Below are positions 6,347 to 14,858 of a stretch of 54,283 nucleotides of DNA, piece by piece. A model generated the notes under the pieces. The model was not told where the DNA came from. It saw only the letters and a list, made by a program, of their open reading frames with translations, and made no database searches. Numbering within the stretch: position 1 is the stretch's first letter; each line of letters opens with the position of its first letter. The position numbers and the translations under genes were made by a program. The stretch is from contig PBCP01000006.1 in the NCBI GenBank assembly GCA_002717145.1, positions 1 to 54,283 on the forward strand. Direction: 5' to 3'. The DNA is from Planctomycetaceae bacterium (GTDB lineage: Bacteria; Planctomycetota; Planctomycetia; Pirellulales; Pirellulaceae).

Positions 6347-8806
6347 TTAGTGGTTAAATACAAATTCGCGTGAATTCAAAAGGGCCCACACGATGTCTTC
6401 AACGGCCTCTTTACGCTCAACCCCTGGGTCGGAAAACGCAGTTCGCATTAATTGCATTTCGTCCGCGTTTGGAAACCTGCTAAAACAGGCAAGATAAAGT
6501 GACTCGATTATCTCATCGTCTGTCGATTGAGAATTAGCAAGCAGACGGGCAGTGCCCTGGCGATGGCGTATTTTAGCGATGGATTCAGGTGCATTCATCA
6601 GGTGCAGAGCTTGCGCGATGCTCGGTTCTGAACCGCGTTCACATTCACAAACGCTCACACGCTGTGGCTTTCCGAAAACACGAAAGAAGTAGTTTGGCAT
6701 ACGATTGTCCCAGATTTCGATTGCTCGGTAACCCGACGGCCAACCATTAAAATCTTCTGGGACGCCAGTCACCTGAGATATGGCGTCAAGCAGAACTTCG
6801 GCAGGCAGACTTCTCCAGCTTGCATGAGAAAAGTTTTGTCCATCCTGAATATTGGAGTCGTTTGTGATGGAAGACAATTGATAGGTGGTACTGTTGAGCA
6901 TCAGTGCAGTAAGCTTCTTCAGATCGAATTGATTCGACTTCAAATACCCGGTTAGATATTCCATCAAGGGCTCATTGCTGGCCGGATTGGTCTCGCGGAT
7001 ATCATCCACCGGATCAACCAGGCCTCGGCCGAAGTAATGTGCCCAAAGTCGATTTACAATCATCGGAGCTAGAAATGGATTGTCTTTGTCCTTAATCCAT
7101 TCAGAAAGCGCCTGGCGTCGACTGACCTGAAGAGGCGACTCACTATCTGGTGGCTGAACGGCTGGAGAGCCCAGGCCGGCGAAAGGTACCGATTCGCCGG
7201 TTCTTGGATGCTTGAGATCAGCGCCGGCATCGTCATAGATTTTGGTTCCGGCGGCGGGCAGCTTCTTGTTCTTTACGCCAGAGAAAAATCCGGCGAATGC
7301 AAAATAGTCTTCCTGTCCCCACCGCTCAAACGGATGTTGATGGCACTGGGCGCATTCGATACGTACTCCGAGAAAAACCTGACTGACGCTGCGGGCAAGT
7401 TTTTCGGGGTCATTGTGTACTAAATACATGGCGGCGGCCGATTCGCTGTTGGTGTTTCCCTGAGCAGTCACGATATCACTAACAAACTCGTCATAGGGTC
7501 TGTTGGCAGCTAGTTGTGACCGCAGCCAGCGCGTCATTGCGATCGTTCCGGGCGATTTAATGATTTCGCGATCCACTCGTAGAATGTCCGCCCATTTCAT
7601 GGCCCAGTAATCAGCATATTCCGGTCGTTCCAGCAACGTGGCAATTAGAGTGGAGCGTTTGTCGGCAGACGGGTCGGTCAAAAATCTACGTGATTCCTCG
7701 ATGGTCGGCAACGTCCCGATCGTATCGAGGTAGACCCGACGCAGGAACACTGCATCGTCGGCAACATGGCTTGGTTGGATTCCCAGGCTGGATAGTCTGG
7801 TCCAAACATGGTCGTCAATTTCATTGTTGGATTTTGGTGGCGTGACCTCAAACTCTTGTGGTAGTCGTATCCGTGCCGTTTCAATTTGCCCGCGATACCT
7901 AACCAGAATAGCAGCCTCACCAGGGACATTATCGACATGTACCCAGCCATCCTCGTCCGGTCTTGCAACGGCTTCAGCGTTGGAGAAAAACTCGGCCTCA
8001 CGTGTGACACAACGGCGATTTCCATTTTCATCTACGGCGAACACCTGAAGTTGTAGTCCGGAGTCGGGTTTAACCTCCATCAGTTTAGGGTATACGTCTA
8101 GACGAGTTGTTCGTTGACTGCTCTCACTGTCAAATGCCGCTCCCTCCTTAATCCATCTCGTGAGCTGTTTATACCAAAGCCCATTGACAGAGACTTTTCG
8201 GCCACCGCCGTGCGGTATCAATCCAGTGGCTTTGCGTATAAGCAAGCTGGATTCTGGAGCGGCAATATTGATGCGTCGCCCGCGGCCATGTCTGGTAATG
8301 GAGTCATGGTCGAAGGTATCGTCAAACGCAAATACACTTAGCTTAAAACCATTCTGGCCTTCTGCTTTGCCATGGCAGCCGCCGGAGTTACACGCGGCTT
8401 TCGTCAGGATCGGCTGAATATCACCTCGGAAATCTACCGGGGTGGGCGACTCAATTCCCTGGATTTTAATAGGAATCTGCTGACTCCATTGGCCGTGTCG
8501 TATTAGGAGTTGGGTTTCTCCTTCCTGTAACGGGACCAACATGCCGTGGGAGTTAACGGTGGCGATTGCGGTATCGGAAACGCTGTACTCGACGACTCTC
8601 GTCAGGTCGGAAGTGCGGCCATTTTCTAAACGCTGATTGACGACGAATTGCTGGGAGCTTTCGGGACCTGTCAGGCTGACCTCGTTGGGAAAGACAATAG
8701 GTGTGGATTGCCCAAGGGCATGCGATGTGAAACTCCAAACGAAACACGCGGCAAACGCGTAAAGCCAGAGGTTGTTTTGAGGCGCATTGGATGGTTGTCT
8801 TAACAT
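6347..8806 (-). CDS. DUF1549/DUF1553 protein with Big2-like and planctomycete cytochrome domains
   Basis: 819 aa from the ATG at 8806, which gives a signal peptide (hydrophobic residues about 13-32); an ATG at 8833 is the alternative. Residues about 35-118 form a Big2-like Ig domain. A haem-type motif of unusual spacing follows, C139-NSGG-C144-H145, as seen in the Big2-bearing branch of this family. DUF1549 runs from about 330 to 560 and contains a second canonical CAQCH; DUF1553 follows to the end (WAHYFGRGLVDPVDDIRETNPASNEPL, then HLMNAPES). A periplasmic or surface redox protein is likely, with one or two c-type haems; its substrate is unknown. TATAAT lies on the minus strand directly before the start codon region, but I see no good -35. 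First gene of the operon 8806-2675. Confidence 0.88.
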   Translation of the reverse strand: MLRQPSNAPQNNLWLYAFAACFVWSFTSHALGQSTPIVFPNEVSLTGPESSQQFVVNQRLENGRTSDLTRVVEYSVSDTAIATVNSHGMLVPLQEGETQLLIRHGQWSQQIPIKIQGIESPTPVDFRGDIQPILTKAACNSGGCHGKAEGQNGFKLSVFAFDDTFDHDSITRHGRGRRINIAAPESSLLIRKATGLIPHGGGRKVSVNGLWYKQLTRWIKEGAAFDSESSQRTTRLDVYPKLMEVKPDSGLQLQVFAVDENGNRRCVTREAEFFSNAEAVARPDEDGWVHVDNVPGEAAILVRYRGQIETARIRLPQEFEVTPPKSNNEIDDHVWTRLSSLGIQPSHVADDAVFLRRVYLDTIGTLPTIEESRRFLTDPSADKRSTLIATLLERPEYADYWAMKWADILRVDREIIKSPGTIAMTRWLRSQLAANRPYDEFVSDIVTAQGNTNSESAAAMYLVHNDPEKLARSVSQVFLGVRIECAQCHQHPFERWGQEDYFAFAGFFSGVKNKKLPAAGTKIYDDAGADLKHPRTGESVPFAGLGSPAVQPPDSESPLQVSRRQALSEWIKDKDNPFLAPMIVNRLWAHYFGRGLVDPVDDIRETNPASNEPLMEYLTGYLKSNQFDLKKLTALMLNSTTYQLSSITNDSNIQDGQNFSHASWRSLPAEVLLDAISQVTGVPEDFNGWPSGYRAIEIWDNRMPNYFFRVFGKPQRVSVCECERGSEPSIAQALHLMNAPESIAKIRHRQGTARLLANSQSTDDEIIESLYLACFSRFPNADEMQLMRTAFSDPGVERKEAVEDIVWALLNSREFVFNH

Positions 8807-8899
8807 GAATCTAATTATAACACAGCCAGCCAATCCACTGCGCCATCAGTATGAGAAGTAAAGTAGTCCACTCGATCGCTTCCCCCGGAAGGATGGGAT

Positions 8900-9325
8900 C
8901 TAAAAGGGGATGTCATCATCCGGGATAGTGAGGCCCTGACGTGCCGTGCCTGAACGCTCGATTTCGGTCGGTTCCAAAATGACTTCGGAACCGTGTTGTC
9001 GTGTACCGACGAAACTGAATTGTTCGCCGTGGACGCTGATCCTCGAGTGATTCTTGCCGTTCGCCTCCCATCGATTCTGCTTGAGCCGACCTTCTAAAAG
9101 TATTGGGTCGCCTTTGGATAAATATTGGGCTATCACTTCAGCCCTTTTCCCCCAAAACGTGACATCAATAAAATGAACGTCTTCTTCCCAGTTCCCATCA
9201 GCGGATTTGCGACGATCATTCACGGCAACGCCTAATTCCACCAAACTCGTTCCATTGTTGACGCTTTTTAATTCGACATTACGGGAAATACGCCCCATGA
9301 GAATGACTTTATTGAAAGGTGACAT
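8900..9325 (-). CDS. ssb: Single-stranded DNA-binding protein
   Basis: 141 aa. ATG at 9325 with a strong AAAGGAG 7 nt upstream; longer in-frame extensions are shadows of the leader and of the sigma gene. The N-terminal OB fold starts FNKVILMGRISRNVELK and includes FIDVTFWGKRAEVIAQYLSKGDPILLEGRL, typical of bacterial SSB. The C-terminus ends in the acidic tip DDDIPF through which SSB recruits RecQ, RecO, PriA and other partners. The linker is short (about 20 residues). It binds ssDNA, usually as a tetramer, in replication and repair. It is 172 nt downstream of the ECF-like sigma gene on the same strand, with its own leader containing two copies of CCCTCTTCAACA. I cannot tell whether this is the only SSB of the cell or an accessory one. 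Confidence 0.95.
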   Translation of the reverse strand: MSPFNKVILMGRISRNVELKSVNNGTSLVELGVAVNDRRKSADGNWEEDVHFIDVTFWGKRAEVIAQYLSKGDPILLEGRLKQNRWEANGKNHSRISVHGEQFSFVGTRQHGSEVILEPTEIERSGTARQGLTIPDDDIPF

Positions 9326-9497
9326 GGTTGAACTCCTTTTAATACTTCTGTTGAAGAGGGCTGGCACATTCGAGCCGCCAGTGTTGAAGAGGGGGCCACC
9401 ATCGTTTGAACGCGGTCCTCTATAGGAGTTAAGAGATCGAACGGTGGAAGCGTCCGGAGAAAAAAGGAAAAGATAAAAAATGCCTTTGAGTGCCGAC

Positions 9498-10091
9498 CTA
9501 AGCAACTCCACTGAAGGCCGACCTAAGCAATTCAATAGCTTTACGGTAATGATCGTGTACCGTACTCTTAGGGATCGCCAGTTCCACGGCAATTTCCTGG
9601 AATGACAGCCCAAGAAATACACTGCTTTCAACGATGGCTCGATATTGGTTTGGTAATTTATCCAGTTCCGACATCGCGAATAGCAGGAATTCTGTGTGTT
9701 CGACTTCATCTGAGCCGTTGACGGCAGGAATCCGGTTCTCATCAAGAGGCTCGGTTTTTAGGTCTTTTCGTTTAACCAGATCAAGCAGTGTCCAGCGAAA
9801 ATGATTGCATGCAGTGGCGAAAAAATGGTTTCTGTTTTGGATGTCTTTGCTGATTAGCTTTCTCAACAGAGCCTCGTAGACTTCATTGACCAGTGCATGC
9901 TCGTCGTATTCCCGGACCTTGGGAAATCGTCGCAACATCGCTCGTGCCGAATTTGTCAGCTGATCAATGACAGCAAGGAAAAGTTCCTGTTGTGCATCCG
10001 GCGTTTGTTTCTCAACCTCCTTAATCATCATCGTAATAGAACCATGGCCGCCAGTTGGGCGAATGGAATCGAACGAACTACTGATATCCAA
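9498..10091 (-). CDS. ECF-like RNA polymerase sigma factor (planctomycete type)
   Basis: 197 aa. A TTG start at 10091 is chosen because GGAGG lies 6 nt upstream, inside the end of the kinase gene, whose TGA directly precedes it; this implies translational coupling. An ATG at 10031 is the alternative. Region 2 is visible around residues 40-105 (ALVNEVYEALLRK, then NHFFATACNHFRWTLLDLVKRK), and region 4 around 130-190 with a helix-turn-helix (LSFQEIAVELAIPKSTVHDHYRKAIELL). It belongs to the ECF-like sigma-70 group expanded in planctomycetes, where these genes often neighbour Ser/Thr kinases. It should direct polymerase to a regulon that may be set by the adjacent kinase. The last codons overlap a 14-bp direct repeat (9492-9505 and 9517-9530), so the present stop may come from a 25-bp tandem duplication. 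Confidence 0.88.
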   Translation of the reverse strand: MDISSSFDSIRPTGGHGSITMMIKEVEKQTPDAQQELFLAVIDQLTNSARAMLRRFPKVREYDEHALVNEVYEALLRKLISKDIQNRNHFFATACNHFRWTLLDLVKRKDLKTEPLDENRIPAVNGSDEVEHTEFLLFAMSELDKLPNQYRAIVESSVFLGLSFQEIAVELAIPKSTVHDHYRKAIELLRSAFSGVA

Positions 10092-10092
10092 T

Positions 10093-11787
10093 TCAGACCT
10101 CCATTCCCTCAGGAAGAACTAGTTTTAGGGTAGTTACTGGGGTCAGGCCAAACTCTAGTTCACGTCCAACGTGCTGTAAGATTGTTTGGTAACAAACATC
10201 CGGCGGCATGCCCGCGAATCCTGTACCCAACAATGGCATAGCAATTGTCGAAATCCCAAGAGATTGGGCATGGTAAAAACAGGAATCTAACAGACTGCGA
10301 ATGAGGTCCGGAGTTGGCGTTATCGTTTTATTTGACGGCAGTTGCTGGGGGATCGTAATTGCGTGGAATACAAATCGGTGAGGCAAATCACCGGCGGACG
10401 ACGTGATAACACGTCCAGGCATGGCAGGGGCAAGATTTCGCGTTGATTCGAAATAGCCCTGGCCGGCTGCTTCGAGTATTCGTTTTGCAGTTCCTCCCCC
10501 CATGCTCAACTGACTGTCGTCGCAGACAACGACGACTTCCGAATCCAGGGAATGATCCAGTAAGTCTCCCCACACGACCTGGATAGATCGCCCACCCTGA
10601 AATTCAGTGATTCGGGTAGCAGGGGTGGACTCACCTTTCGCTATTTGATACTCAGGGTAATCTTTTTTGATTGGTATGCGAAGCTTTGATTTAGGGAAAG
10701 CACGGTCTGGTGGGGATTCATCTATTTCAGGCGGGGCAGACAGGTAGGCTCGAACTCCCGAGTCCAGATGAGGGCTTAATTCATCGAGGACTTCGGCAAA
10801 CGATTGGAATCTGTCACGAGCATTTTTGGCCATGCATTTTTCGATGACATGATTGATCAAATGTGTCATTTCGGGATTCCGAGCCTGAGGAGATTCGAGG
10901 ATGGAATGCCGATGATGCCCGATCAGATCGATGTAATCACCTGAAAAAGGAGTCGTGCCAGTAAGCAGGTGGTAAAAAGTCGCTCCATAGCTGTAGATGT
11001 CATTCCGTTCGTCCAGCGTACCCGAGTCCCGACTTTGCTCCGGAGCGATATAGTGTGGTGTCCCGAGTAGGTCGCCTTCATTGGTTAGTGTCGAAGAACG
11101 GTTGATATTAGATGCAAGACCGAAGTCTAGAAGTTTAATGGCTCGGTTGTCGTGTGCTACAACTAAGTTGGCTGGCTTGATATCACGATGGATGACTCCT
11201 TGATCGTGGGCATCTTTCAATGCATGGGCTGACTGGATCATCCAGCGTGTTGCTTCTTCTAAGGGATGAGGCGCCCCTCCGTTTTCATCGATGACCTGAT
11301 TTAAGTAAACCCCGTCCACGAATTCCATCACAAGCGCAGCCTGGGGATGAAGAGAGTGGTCGAAATTGAATATTGCATCGGTCAAGCGGACAATATAACT
11401 GGAATTCAAATGTTGAAGTATTTCTGATTCACGCTGAACACGTTTTAGGGATTCGCCATGATTGAGTAGTTTAATGGCGACTTGCAACTGTGTGTCGTGG
11501 TCCATTGCTAAAAATACTTTTGCGGTTGCACCCGTGGCGAGCGGTCTGATGAATTCATATCGATCAGGGATCCAGCCGGGTAGCGGAGAGATTCCATAAA
11601 GAGCCTTTAGCCGGTCAATAATCGTGGTGGCATCGTTCCATGTGAGGTTCGAGCCATGCTGTTGATTGAATTCGGAGATGGTGGCCGTGATATCCTCGTC
11701 GGAAATATCGTCTTGATTGCAAAATAAAGCCAGCAAGGCCGCTCCAAGTTTGCCCAGGATCATCTCGTTTCGTTGTGAACCTATCAT
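10093..11787 (-). CDS. Ser/Thr protein kinase fused to a macro domain
   Basis: 564 aa, soluble; no transmembrane helix is visible, unlike many PknB-type kinases. Residues 1-75 form a small helical domain of unknown role. The kinase domain spans about 77-340: glycine loop ATGATAKV, lysine K106 in VAIK, catalytic HRDIKPAN at 200-207, DFG at 221-223 and GTPHYIAPEQ at 242-251, so it should be active. Residues about 402-560 form a macro domain: VVWGDLL, SMGGGTAKRIL (residues 428-438) and MPLLGTGFAG (517-526) match the ADP-ribose-binding loops. Macro domains bind or hydrolyse ADP-ribose and its derivatives. The gene is coupled to the ECF-like sigma factor that follows at once. A role in sensing NAD-derived signals and passing this to sigma activity is my inference; both domain calls are firm. 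Confidence 0.9.
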   Translation of the reverse strand: MIGSQRNEMILGKLGAALLALFCNQDDISDEDITATISEFNQQHGSNLTWNDATTIIDRLKALYGISPLPGWIPDRYEFIRPLATGATAKVFLAMDHDTQLQVAIKLLNHGESLKRVQRESEILQHLNSSYIVRLTDAIFNFDHSLHPQAALVMEFVDGVYLNQVIDENGGAPHPLEEATRWMIQSAHALKDAHDQGVIHRDIKPANLVVAHDNRAIKLLDFGLASNINRSSTLTNEGDLLGTPHYIAPEQSRDSGTLDERNDIYSYGATFYHLLTGTTPFSGDYIDLIGHHRHSILESPQARNPEMTHLINHVIEKCMAKNARDRFQSFAEVLDELSPHLDSGVRAYLSAPPEIDESPPDRAFPKSKLRIPIKKDYPEYQIAKGESTPATRITEFQGGRSIQVVWGDLLDHSLDSEVVVVCDDSQLSMGGGTAKRILEAAGQGYFESTRNLAPAMPGRVITSSAGDLPHRFVFHAITIPQQLPSNKTITPTPDLIRSLLDSCFYHAQSLGISTIAMPLLGTGFAGMPPDVCYQTILQHVGRELEFGLTPVTTLKLVLPEGMEV

Positions 11788-11952
11788 CCATCCATTCTAT
11801 CATCTTGGCGGAAAATCCTGCTGCAAATCTCCAATGGCACACTGACATCGGCCTCAATTCCAGAAGCAATGATTCGATAATGAGCAATTTGTTCGCCGGA
11901 AAGTGTGTTAGGATAAGAGCCAAGGCTATCGAATAATCGATTACCACTCTTT

Positions 11953-12951
11953 ATGAAAGAACGTATTGTGCAAGACGAACCGGATTCATCAGAATCGCTT
12001 AAAGACACAGTCATTGAGGGTGAAGGCAGCAGTGAAAATGAAGAGGGGGAAGGGGCTTCGGGTAGCGATGCTGAAAAAGCGTCGAACCATCTCTCTCAGC
12101 GAGTGCTCATTTATGGGGTGCTATTGATTTTTGTCGTCATTGCATTGAACGACTACCGAGTCCGAACGGCATGGGAAAATGATTGCCAGATTTTATCTGA
12201 CTCACTCATTCATAGTAAGGGCTTGCCTCAAGAAAACTCGGACCAGGCATTGGTTGAAATGATGACTGGCCGAAAAGGCGTTGATTCCTGGCTGGATAAG
12301 CGTGGTTACAAAATTGCTGAGGAACGCTCGGGATTTAAATTAAGAGTCTATGTGAAAAATACTGGATTACGTCAGTTTTGGATTGTCGTAGACTATCACG
12401 TGGGTGGGACTGAGGAGGCACCTGTCATTACGACGATAAACTTTACTCCGGAGAGTTATTATTTCTGGGATATCGTCGCCCCTCCTACAACCATCTCCGA
12501 GCCGGCTCAGCCAAAAGCTAGGACTATAGTAGACCAACGTGCTAGCACAAGGATGCAGGGTGGCGTTACGACGGGCACGGGTGTGGATTCAGGTCAAGGC
12601 GGTCGTAGTAACCGGTCTCAGAATGGCCGCTTTGCCCCGGAAGAACGATTTGCAGCAATGGATGTAAATGAGGATGGGGTTTTAACCGAAGGTGAATTTT
12701 CGAACGGCCTCAAAGAGAATTTGAAGAGATTTGACTTGAATGAAGATGAGCAAGTCTCGAAGAAGGAATTTATGGACGCCATTGAAAAAGTAGCTCAGCA
12801 GCGTCGTGCAGAGGGTTCGCGCGGAGGCCGTGATACTTCTGGCAGCATTGGTCCTGATGCACCGGGGTCAGGTGGGGGATTGTATGATGTTCCTGATGAT
12901 CCCGGAGAAGGTGGCGAAGAAATCGACCCGGATCTGTTGCCATCCAAATAG
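11953..12951 (+). CDS. Membrane-anchored EF-hand protein
   Basis: 332 aa. An acidic, serine-rich N-terminal tail (residues 1-48) precedes one transmembrane helix at about 51-66 (VLIYGVLLIFVVIAL). A mixed alpha/beta domain of about 110 residues of unknown family follows (DSWLDKRGYKIAEE, YHVGG, TTINFTPESYYFWDIV). Two EF-hand-like loops stand at about 232-247 (MDVNEDGVLTEGEF, fully canonical D-x-N-x-D-G) and 255-270 (FDLNEDEQVSKKEF, lacking the central glycine). The tail is glycine- and aspartate-rich. Calcium binding by the first loop is likely. Most of the protein probably lies outside the cytoplasm. It is divergent from the kinase gene across 165 nt. The function is unknown. Confidence 0.75.
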   Translation: MKERIVQDEPDSSESLKDTVIEGEGSSENEEGEGASGSDAEKASNHLSQRVLIYGVLLIFVVIALNDYRVRTAWENDCQILSDSLIHSKGLPQENSDQALVEMMTGRKGVDSWLDKRGYKIAEERSGFKLRVYVKNTGLRQFWIVVDYHVGGTEEAPVITTINFTPESYYFWDIVAPPTTISEPAQPKARTIVDQRASTRMQGGVTTGTGVDSGQGGRSNRSQNGRFAPEERFAAMDVNEDGVLTEGEFSNGLKENLKRFDLNEDEQVSKKEFMDAIEKVAQQRRAEGSRGGRDTSGSIGPDAPGSGGGLYDVPDDPGEGGEEIDPDLLPSK

Positions 12952-13096
12952 TTGCACTGAGCCAGCAGATTGTAATTTGATAAAAAGAGTTTGTAAGCTG
13001 AGTCAAAGCTGCGGTATTAGTCAGCATTTAGCTTTATAATGAAGAGAAGATTAATAGAGAACCGTTTCAAGCGGAATGAATACAAGGAGAATTGTT

Positions 13097-14434
13097 ATGA
13101 CGAAGCAAAAGACACGTCGTGGTTTTATTAAATCCGGTGCGATTGCTGCTGGTGCCGTTGCTGCGACACCTTATTTCAACTGGTCCTCAAAAGCATTTGC
13201 CAATCAGGACAAAAACGATCGCCCAAATATTGGTTGTATTGGTGTTGGGAGCATGGGCTCCGGAGATGCACGTGGTCATGCCAATTTCGGTAATATTGTT
13301 GCTGTGTGTGATGTCGATGAACGTCATGCGTTGAGGGCAAAGAATGACGGGAATATTGGTCGTGGAAAGGCAGATGCCTATGGCGATTATCGAAAGGTTC
13401 TTGACCGAAATGATATCGATGTTGTGAGCATTGTAACACCAGACCACTGGCATATTAAAATTGCCGTGGAAGCTCTTGAAGCAGGCAAGCATGTCTTCAT
13501 TCAGAAGCCTCTAACGCTGACTCTAGAGGAAAACCAGCTTATTCGCCGTGCTTGTGAAAAACATAAAGATCTGGCATTTCTTGTAGGAACTCAACAACGT
13601 AGTGATCGCAATAAGTTTATGCGAGCTGTGAACATGGTTCAAAAAGGTCTATTGGGCGATATCAAGCATGTGACGGTAGGTATTAATGGCTCACCTACAG
13701 GTGGCCCGTTCCCAATTGCCGATGTGCCTAAAGAATTAAACTGGGACATGTGGCAAGGTCAGGCTCCTGCTAAGGAGTATCGCGAAAAAAGATGTCACTA
13801 TCAGTTCCGCTGGTGGTACGAGTATTCCGGCGGTAAATTTACCGACTGGGGAGCTCACCACGTTGATATTGCCATGTGGGCATTAAATAAGAACGGTGCG
13901 AAACAAGGGCCCGTTGAAATTGACGGTACGAATTGCGAACATCCTGTTGAATACAAAGATGGTTATGCAACTGTTGAAGATAGTTACAACTCATCCCATA
14001 AGTTCTCGGTTATCCATAAATTCGAAGACGGAATTACCATGGACGTAACAAGCCATGGTGATAACGGTATTACCTTTGAAGGAACTAAAGGCCGAATCTT
14101 TGTCAACCGAGGTAAGATCACCGGTGCTCCGATTGAGGAGAATTGGGACAAAGATGCCTATACGGATGAAGATGTTAGTGCACTATATAAAGGCAAACCA
14201 CACGAAGGTCACAAAAACAACTTCTATCGTTGTATCCGTGAAGGTGGCTTGACTGTTTCAGATCCGTTTAGTCATATCCAAGCGATGGCTGCTTGCCATC
14301 TCAGTACGATTGCCGCTCGGTTGGGGCGCAAAATTAAATGGGATCCAGCCAAAGAGACGATCGTCGGTGATGAACAGGCCGCTTCTTTCCAGGCTCGTGA
14401 ACGTCGTAAGGGATTTGATATTCTCAAAGTTTGA
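13097..14434 (+). CDS. Gfo/Idh/MocA-family oxidoreductase, Tat-exported
   Basis: 445 aa. The ATG at 13097 has CAAGGAG 7 nt upstream; an ATG at 13076 has none. A Tat signal TRRGFIK at residues 6-12 precedes an alanine-rich hydrophobic stretch. The Rossmann fold has GVGSMG at 49-54, and the family's catalytic-region EKP is present as QKP at 136-138, common in planctomycete paralogues. A later WWYEYSGGKFTDWGAHHVDIAMW block fits the C-terminal substrate domain. These enzymes act on sugars or inositols with tightly bound NAD(P); the substrate here is unknown. TATAAT stands at 13035-13040, before the start region, without a clear -35. A good terminator follows at 14475. Confidence 0.9.
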   Translation: MTKQKTRRGFIKSGAIAAGAVAATPYFNWSSKAFANQDKNDRPNIGCIGVGSMGSGDARGHANFGNIVAVCDVDERHALRAKNDGNIGRGKADAYGDYRKVLDRNDIDVVSIVTPDHWHIKIAVEALEAGKHVFIQKPLTLTLEENQLIRRACEKHKDLAFLVGTQQRSDRNKFMRAVNMVQKGLLGDIKHVTVGINGSPTGGPFPIADVPKELNWDMWQGQAPAKEYREKRCHYQFRWWYEYSGGKFTDWGAHHVDIAMWALNKNGAKQGPVEIDGTNCEHPVEYKDGYATVEDSYNSSHKFSVIHKFEDGITMDVTSHGDNGITFEGTKGRIFVNRGKITGAPIEENWDKDAYTDEDVSALYKGKPHEGHKNNFYRCIREGGLTVSDPFSHIQAMAACHLSTIAARLGRKIKWDPAKETIVGDEQAASFQARERRKGFDILKV

Positions 14435-14474
14435 TAATTTGAATATCACTTCCGGATCTAAGTAGATTGTAATT

Positions 14475-14511
14475 AGCGGTGCCATTCGTTTGTGAATAGC
14501 ACCGCTTTTTT
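14475..14511 (+). terminator. Intrinsic terminator after the oxidoreductase gene
   Basis: AGCGGTGC at 14475-14482 pairs with GCACCGCT at 14499-14506. Four further inner pairs (ATTC/GAAT) follow after one mismatch, and a run of T begins at the end of the stem. It lies 41 nt after the stop codon. Confidence 0.88.
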
Positions 14512-14539
14512 ATGTCTTGGATTTTACGTGAATTAATAT

Positions 14540-14851
14540 GGTGAAAAGATTGTTCGTCACCTCGAGTCAACAGAACCTTGAAATTGGAAGGAAGCAACAG
14601 CTGTCTGGGAGAAAGCCCGAGACAAAAAGGTGCTTGCTACTTTGGAGAAGGCCGTAAGTACGGGATGGGAGGAACCTAATACTTTGTTAGGCCACTTCTG
14701 GAACCGTCAGATAGGGGCGTCCTGTATTAACCAGCAAATATCCAAGCAAGCGATTCCAATGATTGGAAATACTGGCAAACTGACGAACATCGAAAGCTAC
14801 GCCAAAGACACAACAAAAGAGTGGAAGAAAACTGAAGCTAAATTGCAGTAA
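14540..14851 (+). pseudogene. Possible decayed coding fragment
   Basis: The 424-nt gap between 14434 and 14859 holds the terminator and then a weak coding signal. From about 14586 to 14851 the frame is open and reads as helical, charged protein (WKEATAVWEKARDKK, then TLEKAVSTGWEEPNTLLGHFW), but its only start is a GTG at 14630 without a ribosome-binding site. An upstream ATG at 14538 opens in another frame and closes after about 35 codons. This looks like a remnant with a frameshift, or chance. No family is recognised. Confidence 0.25.
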
Positions 14852-14858
14852 GTGAAAA

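Noticed and set aside
9326..9745. In-frame upstream extension of ssb
   Set aside because: It would run through the leader and the sigma gene; the ATG at 9325 has a perfect ribosome-binding site and starts the OB fold.
11784..12014. 76-codon minus-strand frame ending in ATGA overlap with the kinase start
   Set aside because: Its start lies antisense inside the EF-hand gene, no ribosome-binding site is seen, and no family is recognised; the 165-nt stretch is better read as a divergent promoter region.
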